A DNA stretch of 64,000 nt from Martinezella hainanensis (GTDB lineage Bacteria > Pseudomonadota > Alphaproteobacteria > Rhizobiales > Rhizobiaceae): positions 310,001 to 374,000 of the forward strand of contig NZ_FMAC01000002.1 of the NCBI RefSeq assembly GCF_900094555.1, read 5' to 3'. Under the pieces are notes generated by a model that saw only the letters and a list, made by a program, of their open reading frames with translations, ran no database searches and had not been told where the DNA came from. This document shows, one piece after another, positions 9,002 to 18,783 of this stretch. The stretch's first letter is position 1. Each line of letters opens with the position of its first letter. Both the position numbers and the translations under genes were made by a program.

Positions 9002-10071
9002 AGAGCCAGCGTGCCCTTGTAGACGGTGCCGTGGGCACCTTCTTCGCGAGCGATCATGCGGCCGAGTGTCACGACTGCTTCGCCTTCCGCTTCAAGCACC
9101 GCCTTCACGGCCGCGATGTTTTCGGCAGCGACGACGACGATCATGCCGATGCCGCAGTTGAAGGTGCGCAGCATTTCCTTGGCTTCGACGCCGCCCGTCC
9201 TGGCGAGCCATGAGAAGACCGGCGGCACATTGACGGCGGCGAGATCGATTTCGGCGGCCAGATGCTTCGGCAGCACGCGCGGAATATTCTCCGGGAACCC
9301 GCCGCCGGTGATGTGGGCGAGCGCCTTGAGAGCATGGGTTTCGCGGATGGCCTTGAGCAGCGGCTTCACATAGATGCGCGTCGGCGTGAGCAGCGCTTCG
9401 CCAAGCGCCTTGCCTTCGGCGAAGGGAGCCGGCGCATCCCAGCCGAGGCCGGAAAGCTCGACGATCTTGCGCACCAGCGAGAAGCCGTTGGAGTGAACGC
9501 CTGATGAGGCGAGGCCGAGAATGATGTCGCCTTCGGCAATATCGCCGGACGGCAGCAGCTGGCCGCGCTCGGCGGCACCGACGGCAAAGCCTGCCAGATC
9601 GTAGTCGCCGTGGGAATACATGCCCGGCATTTCCGCCGTCTCGCCGCCGATCAGCGCGCAGCCTGCATCACGGCAGCCGGCAGCGATACCGCCGACGATC
9701 GCAGCACCCTGGTCGGGATCGAGCTTGCCGGTGGCGAAGTAATCGAGGAAGAACAGCGGCTCGGCACCCTGGACGACCAGGTCGTTGACGCACATGGCAA
9801 CGAGGTCGATGCCGACAGTGTCGTGATAGTTCGCGTCGATTGCGATCTTCAGCTTGGTGCCGACGCCGTCGTTGGCGGCGACCAGCACCGGATCGGTAAA
9901 ACCTGCCGCCTTGAGGTCGAACAGGCCACCAAAGCCGCCGATCTCGCCATCGGCACCAGGACGGCGCGTCGAACGGACGGCAGGCTTGATCTTTTCGACC
10001 AGCAGGTTGCCGGCATCAATATCGACACCCGCGTCGCTATAGGTCAGACCGTTTTTTCCAGACTGGCTCAT
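8998..10071 (-). CDS. purM: Phosphoribosylformylglycinamidine cyclo-ligase (AIR synthetase)
   Basis: A 357-residue ATP-dependent enzyme that closes FGAM to AIR, the fifth step of purine synthesis. It begins [19 protein letters not shown] and has [22 protein letters not shown] and [13 protein letters not shown], as in PurM. The start at 10071 gives the standard family length; the frame stays open further upstream without conserved sequence. purN follows with a 4-bp overlap. The promoter should lie in the 219-bp gap shared with the divergent membrane-protein gene. Confidence 0.96.
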   Translation of the reverse strand: MSQSGKNGLTYSDAGVDIDAGNLLVEKIKPAVRSTRRPGADGEIGGFGGLFDLKAAGFTDPVLVAANDGVGTKLKIAIDANYHDTVGIDLVAMCVNDLVVQGAEPLFFLDYFATGKLDPDQGAAIVGGIAAGCRDAGCALIGGETAEMPGMYSHGDYDLAGFAVGAAERGQLLPSGDIAEGDIILGLASSGVHSNGFSLVRKIVELSGLGWDAPAPFAEGKALGEALLTPTRIYVKPLLKAIRETHALKALAHITGGGFPENIPRVLPKHLAAEIDLAAVNVPPVFSWLARTGGVEAKEMLRTFNCGIGMIVVVAAENIAAVKAVLEAEGEAVVTLGRMIAREEGAHGTVYKGTLAL

Positions 10072-10290
10072 GCTTCCGCCTCCGATGGCCGCCCGTCCAT
10101 TATGACAGGGCTTTGATCGGGTCGCCATTGCATGATAGGGGCCTTTATGCAAGGCGGAAGCGCCGCAACTCCCTCGATTTTCCCCGTTTCCCATTGCCTG
10201 AGGCAGATTTCCGGCCTCAGGCTTGACCATAATTGCGGCATCATCCTATGTCCTAAGCACACGGCAAGCGAGCGCGAAGTAACGGGGAAG

Positions 10291-11424
10291 ATGATGGAGC
10301 AAAAGGTCAGCGGGGCGAGCCTCAAGCGTCAAGTCACCTTCTGGGTGATCGTGCTCGTCGTCTTTGTCGCCTTTGTCTATATCTTCAGCACGATCCTGCT
10401 GCCGTTCATCGCCGGCATGGCGGTCGCCTATTTCCTCGATCCAGTCGCCGACCGGCTGGAGCGGATCGGCCTCAGCCGTCTGATGGCGACGGTGGTGATC
10501 CTCGTCTCCTTCGTGCTGATCTTTGCCCTGGCGCTGACCATCGTCATCCCGATCATCATCAACCAGTTCAACGACTTTATTCAGCACATACCGACCTATG
10601 TGCAGCAGGCGCAGCAATTGGTCGCCAAGGCGCAGACGATGGTGCTGCCGGACTGGATCCGTAACCAGCTCGGAGCGATCAAGGACAATTTCTCCAGCAT
10701 CATGTCCGACGGCTTGAGCTTTGTCGGCGGCTTGTTCGCGCAGCTCTGGAGTTCCGGCAAGGCGCTGGTCAACATCATCTCGCTGATGGTCGTCACGCCG
10801 GTCGTCGCCTTCTACATCCTGCTCGACTGGGATCGCATGATCGCCAAGGTCGACGACTGGATCCCGCGCGATCATGTCGCCACCGTCCGCCAGATCGCCC
10901 GCGAGATCGATCAGGCAATCGCCGGCTTCATCCGGGGGCAGGGCTCGCTCTGCATTATCCTTGGCGTCTACTACGGCGTCGGCCTGTCGCTGGTCGGCCT
11001 GAACTTCGGCCTTTTGATCGGCCTCTTTGCCGGCATGATCAGCTTCATTCCCTATGTCGGCTCGCTGGTCGGCCTCATCCTGGCGGTCGGCGTCGCGCTG
11101 GTGCAGTTCTGGCCCGATTATATCTGGGTTGGTCTGACCCTCGCCGTCTTCTTCACCGGCCAGTTCCTGGAAGGCAATGTGCTGCAGCCGAAGCTCGTCG
11201 GCGAAAGCGTCGGCCTGCATCCGGTCTGGCTGATGTTCGCCCTTTTTGCCTTTGGCGCACTCTTCGGCTTCGTCGGGCTGCTGATCGCTGTTCCTGCCGC
11301 CGCCGCCTGCGGCGTTCTTGTCCGCTTCGCCCTTTCGCGCTACCTTCAGAGCGATCTCTATTACGGACGCTCGGAAGCGGGTAAGGCGCGCAGAGCCAAG
11401 GCCGGCAAGACCGAGAATAGCTAG
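10291..11424 (+). CDS. AI-2E/PerM family membrane transporter
   Basis: A 377-residue polytopic inner-membrane protein of the AI-2E transporter (PerM/YdgG) family. Two N-terminal hydrophobic segments (about 15-65) are followed by a long amphipathic middle part with coiled character. Several C-terminal segments follow (about 210-355), including the GLLIGLFAGMISFIPYVG motif. Members export small solutes or Na+, but the substrate here is unknown. Two ATGs in tandem make 10291 or 10294 possible. hdaA starts 2 bp after its stop, which implies cotranscription. Confidence 0.85.
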   Translation: MMEQKVSGASLKRQVTFWVIVLVVFVAFVYIFSTILLPFIAGMAVAYFLDPVADRLERIGLSRLMATVVILVSFVLIFALALTIVIPIIINQFNDFIQHIPTYVQQAQQLVAKAQTMVLPDWIRNQLGAIKDNFSSIMSDGLSFVGGLFAQLWSSGKALVNIISLMVVTPVVAFYILLDWDRMIAKVDDWIPRDHVATVRQIAREIDQAIAGFIRGQGSLCIILGVYYGVGLSLVGLNFGLLIGLFAGMISFIPYVGSLVGLILAVGVALVQFWPDYIWVGLTLAVFFTGQFLEGNVLQPKLVGESVGLHPVWLMFALFAFGALFGFVGLLIAVPAAAACGVLVRFALSRYLQSDLYYGRSEAGKARRAKAGKTENS

Positions 11425-11426
11425 AC

Positions 11427-12140
11427 ATGACCGATGCAAAGAACGCTGATCTAAGGCGCAAGGCCGCCGAGCAGCTGCCCTTGGCCTTTACGCACGATCC
11501 CGCAAACGGGCGTGACGATCTGCTCGTCGCCGATCCCTTGCACGCGGCGGTGAAGATCGTCGACTCCTGGCCGAATTGGCCGTCGCCGGTCGTCATCCTG
11601 GCGGGTCCCGTAGGCTCGGGCAAATCGCATCTTGCGAGCATTTGGGCCGAACGGTGCGGCGCCGTCCACATCCACCCCGTCGCCGGCTCCGATGCGGCAG
11701 TCGCGGCGGTGAACGGCCCTGTCTTCTTCGAAGATGTGGATCGCCTCGGCTTTGACGATACGGAGCTGTTTCACGTCATCAACAGCGTCCGCGAAAACGG
11801 CACCAGTCTCTTGATGACAAGCCGGCTTTGGCCGATGTCCTGGCCGGTGACGCTGCCCGACCTACGCTCGCGCCTGAAGGCTGCGACGGTGGTCGAGATC
11901 GGCGAGCCGGACGAGGAATTGCTGTCGCAGGTGATCGTCAAGCTGTTCGCCGACCGCCAGCTTTATATCGATGACAAACTCGTCCTTTATATCGTCAATC
12001 GCATGGAGCGTTCCTTGAACGCGGCACAGCTGATCGTCGACCGGCTGGACCGGCTGGCACTGGCGCGAGGAACAAGGATCACGCGCCTGTTGGCCGCTGA
12101 GGTCCTGAACGAACTGGGTAGCTCCGGTCAGCCGGATTGA
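11427..12140 (+). CDS. hdaA: DnaA-inactivating AAA+ protein HdaA
   Basis: A 237-residue DnaA-like ATPase without the DnaA DNA-binding domain. With the beta clamp it stimulates hydrolysis of DnaA-bound ATP and limits re-initiation. The clamp-binding motif EQLPLAF is at residues 15-21, Walker A GPVGSGKS at 60-67, and a Walker B-like FFEDVDRL near 98-105. The C-terminal lid contains the NAAQLIVDRLDRLAL helix. It sits between the PerM-type gene and ppk, an arrangement known in Caulobacter and rhizobia, which ties replication control to the polyphosphate locus. Confidence 0.88.
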   Translation: MTDAKNADLRRKAAEQLPLAFTHDPANGRDDLLVADPLHAAVKIVDSWPNWPSPVVILAGPVGSGKSHLASIWAERCGAVHIHPVAGSDAAVAAVNGPVFFEDVDRLGFDDTELFHVINSVRENGTSLLMTSRLWPMSWPVTLPDLRSRLKAATVVEIGEPDEELLSQVIVKLFADRQLYIDDKLVLYIVNRMERSLNAAQLIVDRLDRLALARGTRITRLLAAEVLNELGSSGQPD

Positions 12141-12151
12141 GTTGACATCGA

Positions 12152-12169
12152 CTGTCACAGTTCCGTCGT
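12152..12169 (+). promoter_or_regulatory. Candidate Pho box before ppk
   Basis: CTGTCAC at 12152-12158 and CCGTCGT at 12163-12169 resemble two 11-bp-spaced PhoB half sites, with 6/7 and 5/7 matches to CTGTCAT. A TTGACA at 12142-12147 overlaps as a possible -35 box. PhoB control of ppk would make physiological sense, but the match is imperfect. Confidence 0.35.
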
Positions 12170-12214
12170 CAAACTGATATACGTGGCACAGGATTAGAAG
12201 AGGGTAGGTGGAAC

Positions 12215-14416
12215 ATGGACTCGGCACTCACGGAACATCAGGACGCCAACCCGGAAACCCCGGAGGCCGCACCTCCGGTCAGCGAGCTGCTGACCAGCCC
12301 CGAGCGCTTCATCAACCGCGAATTCTCCTGGCTCCAGTTCAATCGCCGCGTCCTTGAAGAGACATTGAACACAGCTCATCCCTTGCTGGAGCGTGTTCGC
12401 TTCCTCTCCATCTCTGCCGCCAACCTCGATGAATTCTTCATGGTGCGCGTCGCCGGCCTCGAAGGCCAGGTCCGCCAGAAGATCCTCGTGCGCACGCCTG
12501 ACGGCAAGACGCCCGCCGAGCAGCTCGACGACATCCTGCGCGAGATCGACAATCTGCAGATGGAGCAGCAGGCCTCGCTTGCCGTTCTGCAGCAGTATCT
12601 TGCCAAGGAAGATATTCTGATCGTCCGCCCGGCTGCTCTTTCCGATGCCGATCGCCAGTGGCTGCACACCGAGTTCGAGCAGGCGATCTTCCCGGTCCTG
12701 ACACCGCTCTCCATCGACCCGGCGCATCCTTTCCCCTTCATTCCGAACCTCGGCTTTTCGATCGCGCTGCAGCTGAAGAGCATGAACGGCCGCGATCCGA
12801 TGACGGCGCTGCTGCGCCTGCCGCCGGCGCTCGACCGCTTCGTCCGCTTGCCGGATGCCAGCAACGTCATCCGTTACATCACGCTCGAAGACGTGGTGAA
12901 CATCTTCATTCACCGGCTCTATCCCGGCTACGAGGTGCAGGGCTCTGGTACCTTCCGCATCATTCGCGACAGCGATATCGAAGTCGAGGAAGAGGCGGAG
13001 GATCTGGTGCGCTTCTTCGAAACCGCGCTGAAGCGCCGCCGCCGCGGTTCCGTGATCCGCATCGAGACCGACTCCGAAATGCCGCTTGAGCTTCGCCAGT
13101 TCGTGGTGGAGTCGTTGAACGTTCCGGAAAACCGCATCGCGGTTCTGCCCGGCCTGCTGGCGCTCAATACCCTATCCGAAATCTGCAAGGCGCCGCGCGA
13201 CGATCTGCGCTTCGAGCCCTACAATGCCCGATTTCCTGAGCGCGTCCGCGAGCACGCCGGCGATTGCTTCGCCGCGATCCGCGAAAAGGACATGGTCGTC
13301 CACCACCCCTATGAATCCTTCGACGTGGTGGTCCAGTTCCTTCTCCAGGCTGCTAGGGATCCTGACGTTCTGGCGATAAAGCAGACGCTCTACCGCACCT
13401 CGAATGACAGCCCGATCGTCCGCGCGCTGATCGACGCCGCCGACATGGGCAAGTCCGTGACCGCGCTGGTGGAACTCAAGGCCCGCTTCGACGAAGAGGC
13501 GAACATCCGTTGGGCGCGCGACCTTGAGCGCGCGGGCGTGCAGGTCGTCTTCGGCTTCATCGAGCTCAAGACCCATGCGAAGATGTCGATGGTCGTGCGC
13601 CGCGAGGATGGCAAGCTGCGCACCTACTGCCATCTCGGCACCGGCAATTATCACCCGGTCACCGCCAAGATCTATACCGACCTTTCCTACTTCACCTGCG
13701 ATCCGGCAATCGCCCATGACATGGCGAATATCTTCAACTTCATCACCGGTTACGGTGAGCCGGAGCACGGCATGAAGATCGCGGTTTCGCCCTATACGCT
13801 GCGCCCGCGCATCCTCCAGCATATCGAAGGCGAGATCGAGCACGCCAAGAATGGCCGTCCGGGCGCGATCTGGATGAAGATGAATTCGCTCGTCGATCCC
13901 GACATCATCGACGCGCTCTACCGAGCCAGCAATGCCGGCGTCGAGATCGATCTGGTCGTGCGCGGCATCTGCTGCCTGCGTCCGCAGATTGCAGGCCTTT
14001 CGGAAAGGATCCGCGTCAAGTCGATCGTTGGTCGCTTCCTAGAGCACAGCCGCATCTTCTGCTTTGGCGATGGTCACGGCCTGCCGTCGGATAAGGCCTT
14101 GGTCTATATCGGTTCTGCCGACATGATGCCGAGAAACCTTGACCGCCGCGTCGAAACCTTAGTGCCGCTCACCAACAAGACCGTGCACGAGCAGGTGCTT
14201 TCACAGATCATGCTGGGCAATATCATTGACAATCAGCAAAGCTACGAGATATTGCCGGACGGGACTTCACGGCGCATGGAAGTGCGCCAGGGAAAAGAGC
14301 CATTTAATGCGCAGCAGTATTTCATGACCAACCCCAGCCTGTCGGGCCGCGGTGAAGCCTTGAAATCCAGCGCACCGAAACTCATCGCTGGGCTGCTGTC
14401 GGGCCGCAACAAATAA
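12215..14416 (+). CDS. ppk: Polyphosphate kinase 1
   Basis: A 733-residue enzyme that reversibly transfers the gamma phosphate of ATP to polyphosphate. The four PPK1 domains are present. The phosphorylated histidine should be His454 (KTHAKMSMV), and His611 (RFLEHSRIF) matches the second conserved histidine. [13 protein letters not shown] is the family signature. Length is near the family's 690-740. The start has AGGTGGA upstream. ppx begins 11 bp after the stop, so kinase and phosphatase are made from one message. Confidence 0.96.
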   Translation: MDSALTEHQDANPETPEAAPPVSELLTSPERFINREFSWLQFNRRVLEETLNTAHPLLERVRFLSISAANLDEFFMVRVAGLEGQVRQKILVRTPDGKTPAEQLDDILREIDNLQMEQQASLAVLQQYLAKEDILIVRPAALSDADRQWLHTEFEQAIFPVLTPLSIDPAHPFPFIPNLGFSIALQLKSMNGRDPMTALLRLPPALDRFVRLPDASNVIRYITLEDVVNIFIHRLYPGYEVQGSGTFRIIRDSDIEVEEEAEDLVRFFETALKRRRRGSVIRIETDSEMPLELRQFVVESLNVPENRIAVLPGLLALNTLSEICKAPRDDLRFEPYNARFPERVREHAGDCFAAIREKDMVVHHPYESFDVVVQFLLQAARDPDVLAIKQTLYRTSNDSPIVRALIDAADMGKSVTALVELKARFDEEANIRWARDLERAGVQVVFGFIELKTHAKMSMVVRREDGKLRTYCHLGTGNYHPVTAKIYTDLSYFTCDPAIAHDMANIFNFITGYGEPEHGMKIAVSPYTLRPRILQHIEGEIEHAKNGRPGAIWMKMNSLVDPDIIDALYRASNAGVEIDLVVRGICCLRPQIAGLSERIRVKSIVGRFLEHSRIFCFGDGHGLPSDKALVYIGSADMMPRNLDRRVETLVPLTNKTVHEQVLSQIMLGNIIDNQQSYEILPDGTSRRMEVRQGKEPFNAQQYFMTNPSLSGRGEALKSSAPKLIAGLLSGRNK

Positions 14417-14427
14417 ATTGGACCTGC

Positions 14428-15951
14428 ATGGTTGAATCAGAAGCCCAGGGGCGTCTTCCGGGCATCGCCCCTGTCTCCGTTGTCGATATCGGGTCGAACT
14501 CGGTCCGTCTTGTCGTTTATGAAGGCCATTCGCGGTCGCCAACCATCCTCTTCAACGAAAAAGTGCTATGCGGCCTGGGCAAGGGTATAGCGCTGACGGG
14601 GAAGATGGACGAGGAAAACGTGGCACGAGCGCTTGCCTCATTGCATCGTTTCAAGGCGCTCTCCGATCAGGCGCGTGCCTCCACCATCTATGTTCTTGCA
14701 ACGGCCGCGGCGCGCGAAGCAAGCAACGGTCCGCAGTTCATTCATCAGGCCGAAGCCATTCTTCAGCGCAAGGTGCGCGTGCTTTCGGGCGAAGAAGAGG
14801 CACGTTTCTCTGCGCTCGGCATTATCAGCGGTTTCTTCCATCCCGATGGCATCGCCGGCGACCTTGGCGGCGGCTCGCTGGAACTGATTGACATTAAGGA
14901 TCGCGAGATCGGCAAGGGCATCACGTTGCCGCTCGGTGGTCTGCGCCTCTCCGAATATGCCGGTGGCTCGATCGAGAAGGCGCGCGGCTTTGCGCGCAAG
15001 CACGTCAAGACGGCCAAGCTCTTGAGCAAGGGCGAGGGCCGCACCTTCTATGCGGTCGGCGGCACCTGGCGAAATATCGCCAAGCTGCACATGGAAATCC
15101 GCAAATATCCGCTGCATATGATGCAGGGCTATGAGGTGCAGCTTGATGAGATGATCCGCTTCCTGGATCAGATCGTCGAATCGAAGGATTCGAAGGATCC
15201 GGCGCTGCAGGCGGTTTCCAAACACCGCCGCTCGCTGCTGCCCTTCGGCGCGGTTGCGATGCGCGAGGTATTGGCCGCGATGAAGCCGTCCGTCATCTCC
15301 TTCTCCGCCCAGGGTGTGCGTGAAGGCTATCTCTATTCGCTGCTGACCGAGGCAGAGCGCAACAGCGATCCGTTGCTCGTGGCGGCCGGCGAACTCGCCA
15401 TCCTGCGTGCCCGTTCGCCGGAACATGCCCGAGAGCTGGCGGAATGGACGGGACGGATGATGCCGTTCTTTGGCATCACCGAGACCGATGAGGAAAGCCG
15501 CTATCGCCAGGCAGCCTGCCTGCTTGCCGATATCAGCTGGCGGGCCCATCCGGATTATCGCGGCCTGCAGGCGCTGAACATCATCGCCCACACGTCCTTC
15601 GTCGGTATTACCCATGCCGGCCGTGCCTTCATCGCACTTGCCAATTACTACCGCTTCGAGGGCTTGAGCGATGACGGGGCGACCGAGCCGCTCGCGACCA
15701 TCGCTACGCCGCTCTACATCGAGCGCGCCAAGCTGCTCGGCGGCCTGTTGCGTGTCGTTTATCTGTTCTCGGCGTCGATGCCTGGCATCGTCCGGAACCT
15801 GTCGTTCCGTCGCTCGACAAATCCGGATCTCGATCTCGAATTCGTCGTTCCCGCCGAATATCACGATTTTGCCGGCGAGAGGCTGGACGGGCGCCTGCAG
15901 CAACTCGGCAAGCTGACGAACCGCCGACTGGCGTTCTGCTTCGAAGAATAG
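14428..15951 (+). CDS. ppx: Exopolyphosphatase (Ppx/GppA family)
   Basis: A 507-residue ASKHA-fold phosphatase that removes terminal phosphate from polyphosphate and possibly pppGpp. The phosphate loops are VVDIGSNSVRLVVYE (about 16-30) and GDLGGGSLELIDI (about 145-157). The C-terminal part carries an HD-like helical domain. Its place directly after ppk supports the polyphosphate role. Ppx and GppA cannot be told apart with certainty by eye. Confidence 0.93.
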   Translation: MVESEAQGRLPGIAPVSVVDIGSNSVRLVVYEGHSRSPTILFNEKVLCGLGKGIALTGKMDEENVARALASLHRFKALSDQARASTIYVLATAAAREASNGPQFIHQAEAILQRKVRVLSGEEEARFSALGIISGFFHPDGIAGDLGGGSLELIDIKDREIGKGITLPLGGLRLSEYAGGSIEKARGFARKHVKTAKLLSKGEGRTFYAVGGTWRNIAKLHMEIRKYPLHMMQGYEVQLDEMIRFLDQIVESKDSKDPALQAVSKHRRSLLPFGAVAMREVLAAMKPSVISFSAQGVREGYLYSLLTEAERNSDPLLVAAGELAILRARSPEHARELAEWTGRMMPFFGITETDEESRYRQAACLLADISWRAHPDYRGLQALNIIAHTSFVGITHAGRAFIALANYYRFEGLSDDGATEPLATIATPLYIERAKLLGGLLRVVYLFSASMPGIVRNLSFRRSTNPDLDLEFVVPAEYHDFAGERLDGRLQQLGKLTNRRLAFCFEE

Positions 15952-15978
15952 GTCTTACCGCTTCGAACAGGCCTGAAA

Positions 15979-16003
15979 CCTCTCCCCGCGATGCAGGGAG
16001 AGG
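15979..16003. terminator. Hairpin between ppx and a convergent gene
   Basis: CCTCTCCC and GGGAGAGG form an 8-bp stem with a 9-base loop in the 66-bp gap between convergent genes. A weak TTTCTTG tract follows. It may end ppk–ppx transcription or be a dispersed rhizobial palindrome; similar CTCTCCCC…GGGGAGAG units are common in these genomes. Confidence 0.55.
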
Positions 16004-16017
16004 CAGTTTCTTGCAAT

Positions 16018-17379
16018 TTACTTCGCGTTCAGGAAATCACCCACTTCAAGCAGGCTGAATTCGTTGTCGTCAGCCTTGTCGACGGCGCGGCCTGCGGAGA
16101 AGGGCAGGTTGTTGTCGTTGCCAATGATGATGTGCGTGGCATCGACGCGATCGACATTCTCGATGGTGACGAAGGGCATGTCGTAGAAGCCTTCGCCGCC
16201 GCCCTGGCGACGCTTGTGGTCCGGATCTTCGATGCGCAGCAGGTCGATGTAGCCGATCTTGCGAACGGACTTGCCGACATTGGCGTCGCTGAATTCGATC
16301 TTGTAGACGCGCTTCAGCTCGGCCGGAGCCTCGAAGCAATCCGGCTTCGGCTGCTTGGGATCGGCGCAGGCCTTGTCCTTCGTGCCGGCGCCGTTGTCGC
16401 GTTCGATGACCAGGGCCGTCGTTGCGTCGAGCATATTGAAATCGCCGATCGAGACCCCCTTGTCTGCGAAAGGATAGAGCCAGCTGTGGCCGGTCCAGCT
16501 CTTGGAGGCAACGTCGAATTCGATGACGCGGATGGCCGTCTTGCCGTCGACGCTCTCCATCTGGCCGTCTTCCTTGTAGATCGGGCCTTCCAGCAGGCCG
16601 TAGAGCTTGGAGCCGTCCTTCGACATAGCGAGGCCCTCGAAGCCGCCGGAGCGCTTCAGGTTGAAGGCCGGAATCTTCTGCGTCGGGTTGCCGGGCAGCT
16701 GGATCAGCGGGTTGTCGGGAGACATGACCGGCTTGCCGTCGAGCGTCGTTGCGAAAACGTCGGTCAGCTGGCCGTTGGTATCGAATTTCAGCAGGTAGGG
16801 ACCGAACTCGTCGCCAATCCAGAAGCCATCAGCAACCGGCTGAACCGATTCGATGTCGAAATCGGCACCCGTCAGATAGCGCTTGTCGGCGCCTTCCATA
16901 ACGATCGGGAAGGGGGCCTTCTTGTTCGGATCGGATAGGAACAAGTTCTTGACGACTTCCACCTTGCCGCTATCCCAGTCGAACTTCAGCTGGTGCAGGA
17001 AAAGCATGGCGTCGCTGGAATTCTGCTTGGAGCCGAAGCCGTTGTCGGAGAGCGTCCAGAAGGTGCCGTCAGGCATGGTCTTGATGCCGGAGAAGCCCTG
17101 GATCGGCTGGCCGGCAAAGGGCAGCTTCAGGTCGGTGACGCGGGCGCCATCCTTGCCTGGCACGGTGCCGAGAGCGTCGGTGCGCTTGCGATCCGGCGTG
17201 GTGAATTTGCCCGAGGTCTTCAGGAAATCAGACGCATCGGCAGGCGCGTCGGCGATGGTGTTGGCCGGCAGGATGGCCTGTCCGACGAGCTTTGCCTTGA
17301 ACTGCTGCTCGTCGGCCTGGGCCGAGGAGGCAAGCAAAATGAAGAGTGCCGTAGAGGCGGAAAGAATTCGAGTCATCAT
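16018..17379 (-). CDS. Secreted phytase-like esterase-domain protein
   Basis: A 453-residue exported protein of the 'esterase-like activity of phytase' family (beta-propeller type). Residues 1-22 are a signal peptide ending SSAQA before Asp-Glu. GFSGIKTMPDGTFWTLSDNGFG and GFEGLAMSKDGSKLYGLLEGP are propeller signatures. It may act on organic phosphate esters in the periplasm. The nearby ppk/ppx genes and phnM make a phosphorus link attractive, but that is inference. Tandem ATGs at 17379 and 17376 are both possible starts. Confidence 0.78.
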   Translation of the reverse strand: MMTRILSASTALFILLASSAQADEQQFKAKLVGQAILPANTIADAPADASDFLKTSGKFTTPDRKRTDALGTVPGKDGARVTDLKLPFAGQPIQGFSGIKTMPDGTFWTLSDNGFGSKQNSSDAMLFLHQLKFDWDSGKVEVVKNLFLSDPNKKAPFPIVMEGADKRYLTGADFDIESVQPVADGFWIGDEFGPYLLKFDTNGQLTDVFATTLDGKPVMSPDNPLIQLPGNPTQKIPAFNLKRSGGFEGLAMSKDGSKLYGLLEGPIYKEDGQMESVDGKTAIRVIEFDVASKSWTGHSWLYPFADKGVSIGDFNMLDATTALVIERDNGAGTKDKACADPKQPKPDCFEAPAELKRVYKIEFSDANVGKSVRKIGYIDLLRIEDPDHKRRQGGGEGFYDMPFVTIENVDRVDATHIIIGNDNNLPFSAGRAVDKADDNEFSLLEVGDFLNAK

Positions 17380-17539
17380 GTCACCTTGTGGTGGAGAGTG
17401 GCGAAAACAACTCCGCTTAACAGGCGACCCATGTCCGCGAATTAACGCTTAGGTGAAGATTTGGTGACTGTGGACAACCCATAGGCTGTGAAGCTCAAGC
17501 GTATGGCGATATCGAAACGCAGCCAATGATATGTATTGC

Positions 17540-18592
17540 TTACGATCTGCCACGAACGGTCTTCAGCGCCTGGCGATCCTGCGTGTGAAGGGCGATAACG
17601 CCGAGATGCTGATCGCGGCCGCGAACGGCATGTTCGCCGAGCTCTTCCTTGATGATCGCTTCGGGAAGTTCGAGCAGCCTGGCGAGATCGCTTGAGATCA
17701 ACACCTGGCGCTCCAGCGTCTTGCAGAGCGATTCCAGCCGCGCCGTCGTGTTCACCGTGTCGCCGAAATAGGCGATCTTGTGATGGTCGACACCGATTTC
17801 GGCCGTCACGATGCTGCCGCCATGAAGCGCGGCTCGCAGACGCGGCACCCTGCCGTAGGATTTCAGCCACGTCTCGGCATTCTTTTCGATATTGTCGAGG
17901 ATATTGAAGACGCAGCGCACGCAATTGGCATTCTTGATGCCCCGTTGCAGCGGCCAGGTGATGATGGCGGCATCGCCGATATAGTCGTCGATCGCGCCCT
18001 TGTGCCGACGCACGGGCTCCGCCATGGCGCCGAACACTGCGCCCAGGAATTCCTGTGTCTTCAGGTCGCCGTGCTCTTCCGCAAAGGCGGTAGAGCCGAC
18101 GAGATCGACGAAGAGGAAGACGCGTTCTTCTTGCATCGGATTGCGGTACCGGCCGGTCAGCAGGCTGAGGAACACGTCGCGACCGAGCAGCTCCCGCACG
18201 CGGCCGATGAAGATGATGACGGCTGTCACCAGAACGGCATAGATGTAGACATCTATCTTCAGGACCGTCATGTCTTCCCATGACGCTTCGACCAGGCCCA
18301 GCAATTTCATAAGGCTGCCCGCGATCGCATAGCCGGCGCTCATCAGGACGAAGTCGACGATGAGAGCCGAAAGAATGAAAGCCGGCGTCGGTAGCCTGTG
18401 CATCCAGTCGTTCAGCCGCGGCAGGATCATGCGGCGCTCGAATACCAGCAGCGGCATGCCGCAGAACAGAGCAAAGATTGCGCCGATATACATCGGCGAT
18501 TGCGGGAAAAATACCTTGCCGTAGACGACGCCGGTTGAGGCGACAACCAGCGATGTCAGGATCCAGTTGCGTATCGAATGGAAAATGCCCAT
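17540..18592 (-). CDS. Membrane class III adenylate/guanylate cyclase
   Basis: A 350-residue protein. Residues 1-130 hold about four membrane helices (near 11-29, 33-51, 70-98 and 112-130). A cytoplasmic class III cyclase domain spans about 155-330. Metal-binding Asp163 (FVDLVGST) and Asp207 (YIGDAAI) are present, as are Asn281 and Arg285 of DTVNTTARLE. The catalytic set looks complete, so it should make cAMP or cGMP. Rhizobia carry many such cyclases, and the N-terminal membrane part probably senses a signal. It has its own promoter region; no partner gene is adjacent. Confidence 0.88.
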   Translation of the reverse strand: MGIFHSIRNWILTSLVVASTGVVYGKVFFPQSPMYIGAIFALFCGMPLLVFERRMILPRLNDWMHRLPTPAFILSALIVDFVLMSAGYAIAGSLMKLLGLVEASWEDMTVLKIDVYIYAVLVTAVIIFIGRVRELLGRDVFLSLLTGRYRNPMQEERVFLFVDLVGSTAFAEEHGDLKTQEFLGAVFGAMAEPVRRHKGAIDDYIGDAAIITWPLQRGIKNANCVRCVFNILDNIEKNAETWLKSYGRVPRLRAALHGGSIVTAEIGVDHHKIAYFGDTVNTTARLESLCKTLERQVLISSDLARLLELPEAIIKEELGEHAVRGRDQHLGVIALHTQDRQALKTVRGRS

Positions 18593-18783
18593 TCACTTTT
18601 CCGCCGAGAAGCGACGCCTGTCATCGACGCGGGATTGCGTCGGCAAACTGGAACGTCATCGAATAGAACGATTACACAAGACGTTCATTCCACGAGATTT
18701 GCGGCGCAATCGTGATGGCGACCGACACCTTGGTCCGCGAATCATACGCAATCGCAAGGCGCCGGGAAAGGAGAATGTCGCGA

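Noticed and set aside
17442..18596. A long open frame of 384 codons on the minus strand over the cyclase gene
   Set aside because: It is arginine/alanine-rich without domains and overlaps a gene with intact cyclase motifs in another frame.
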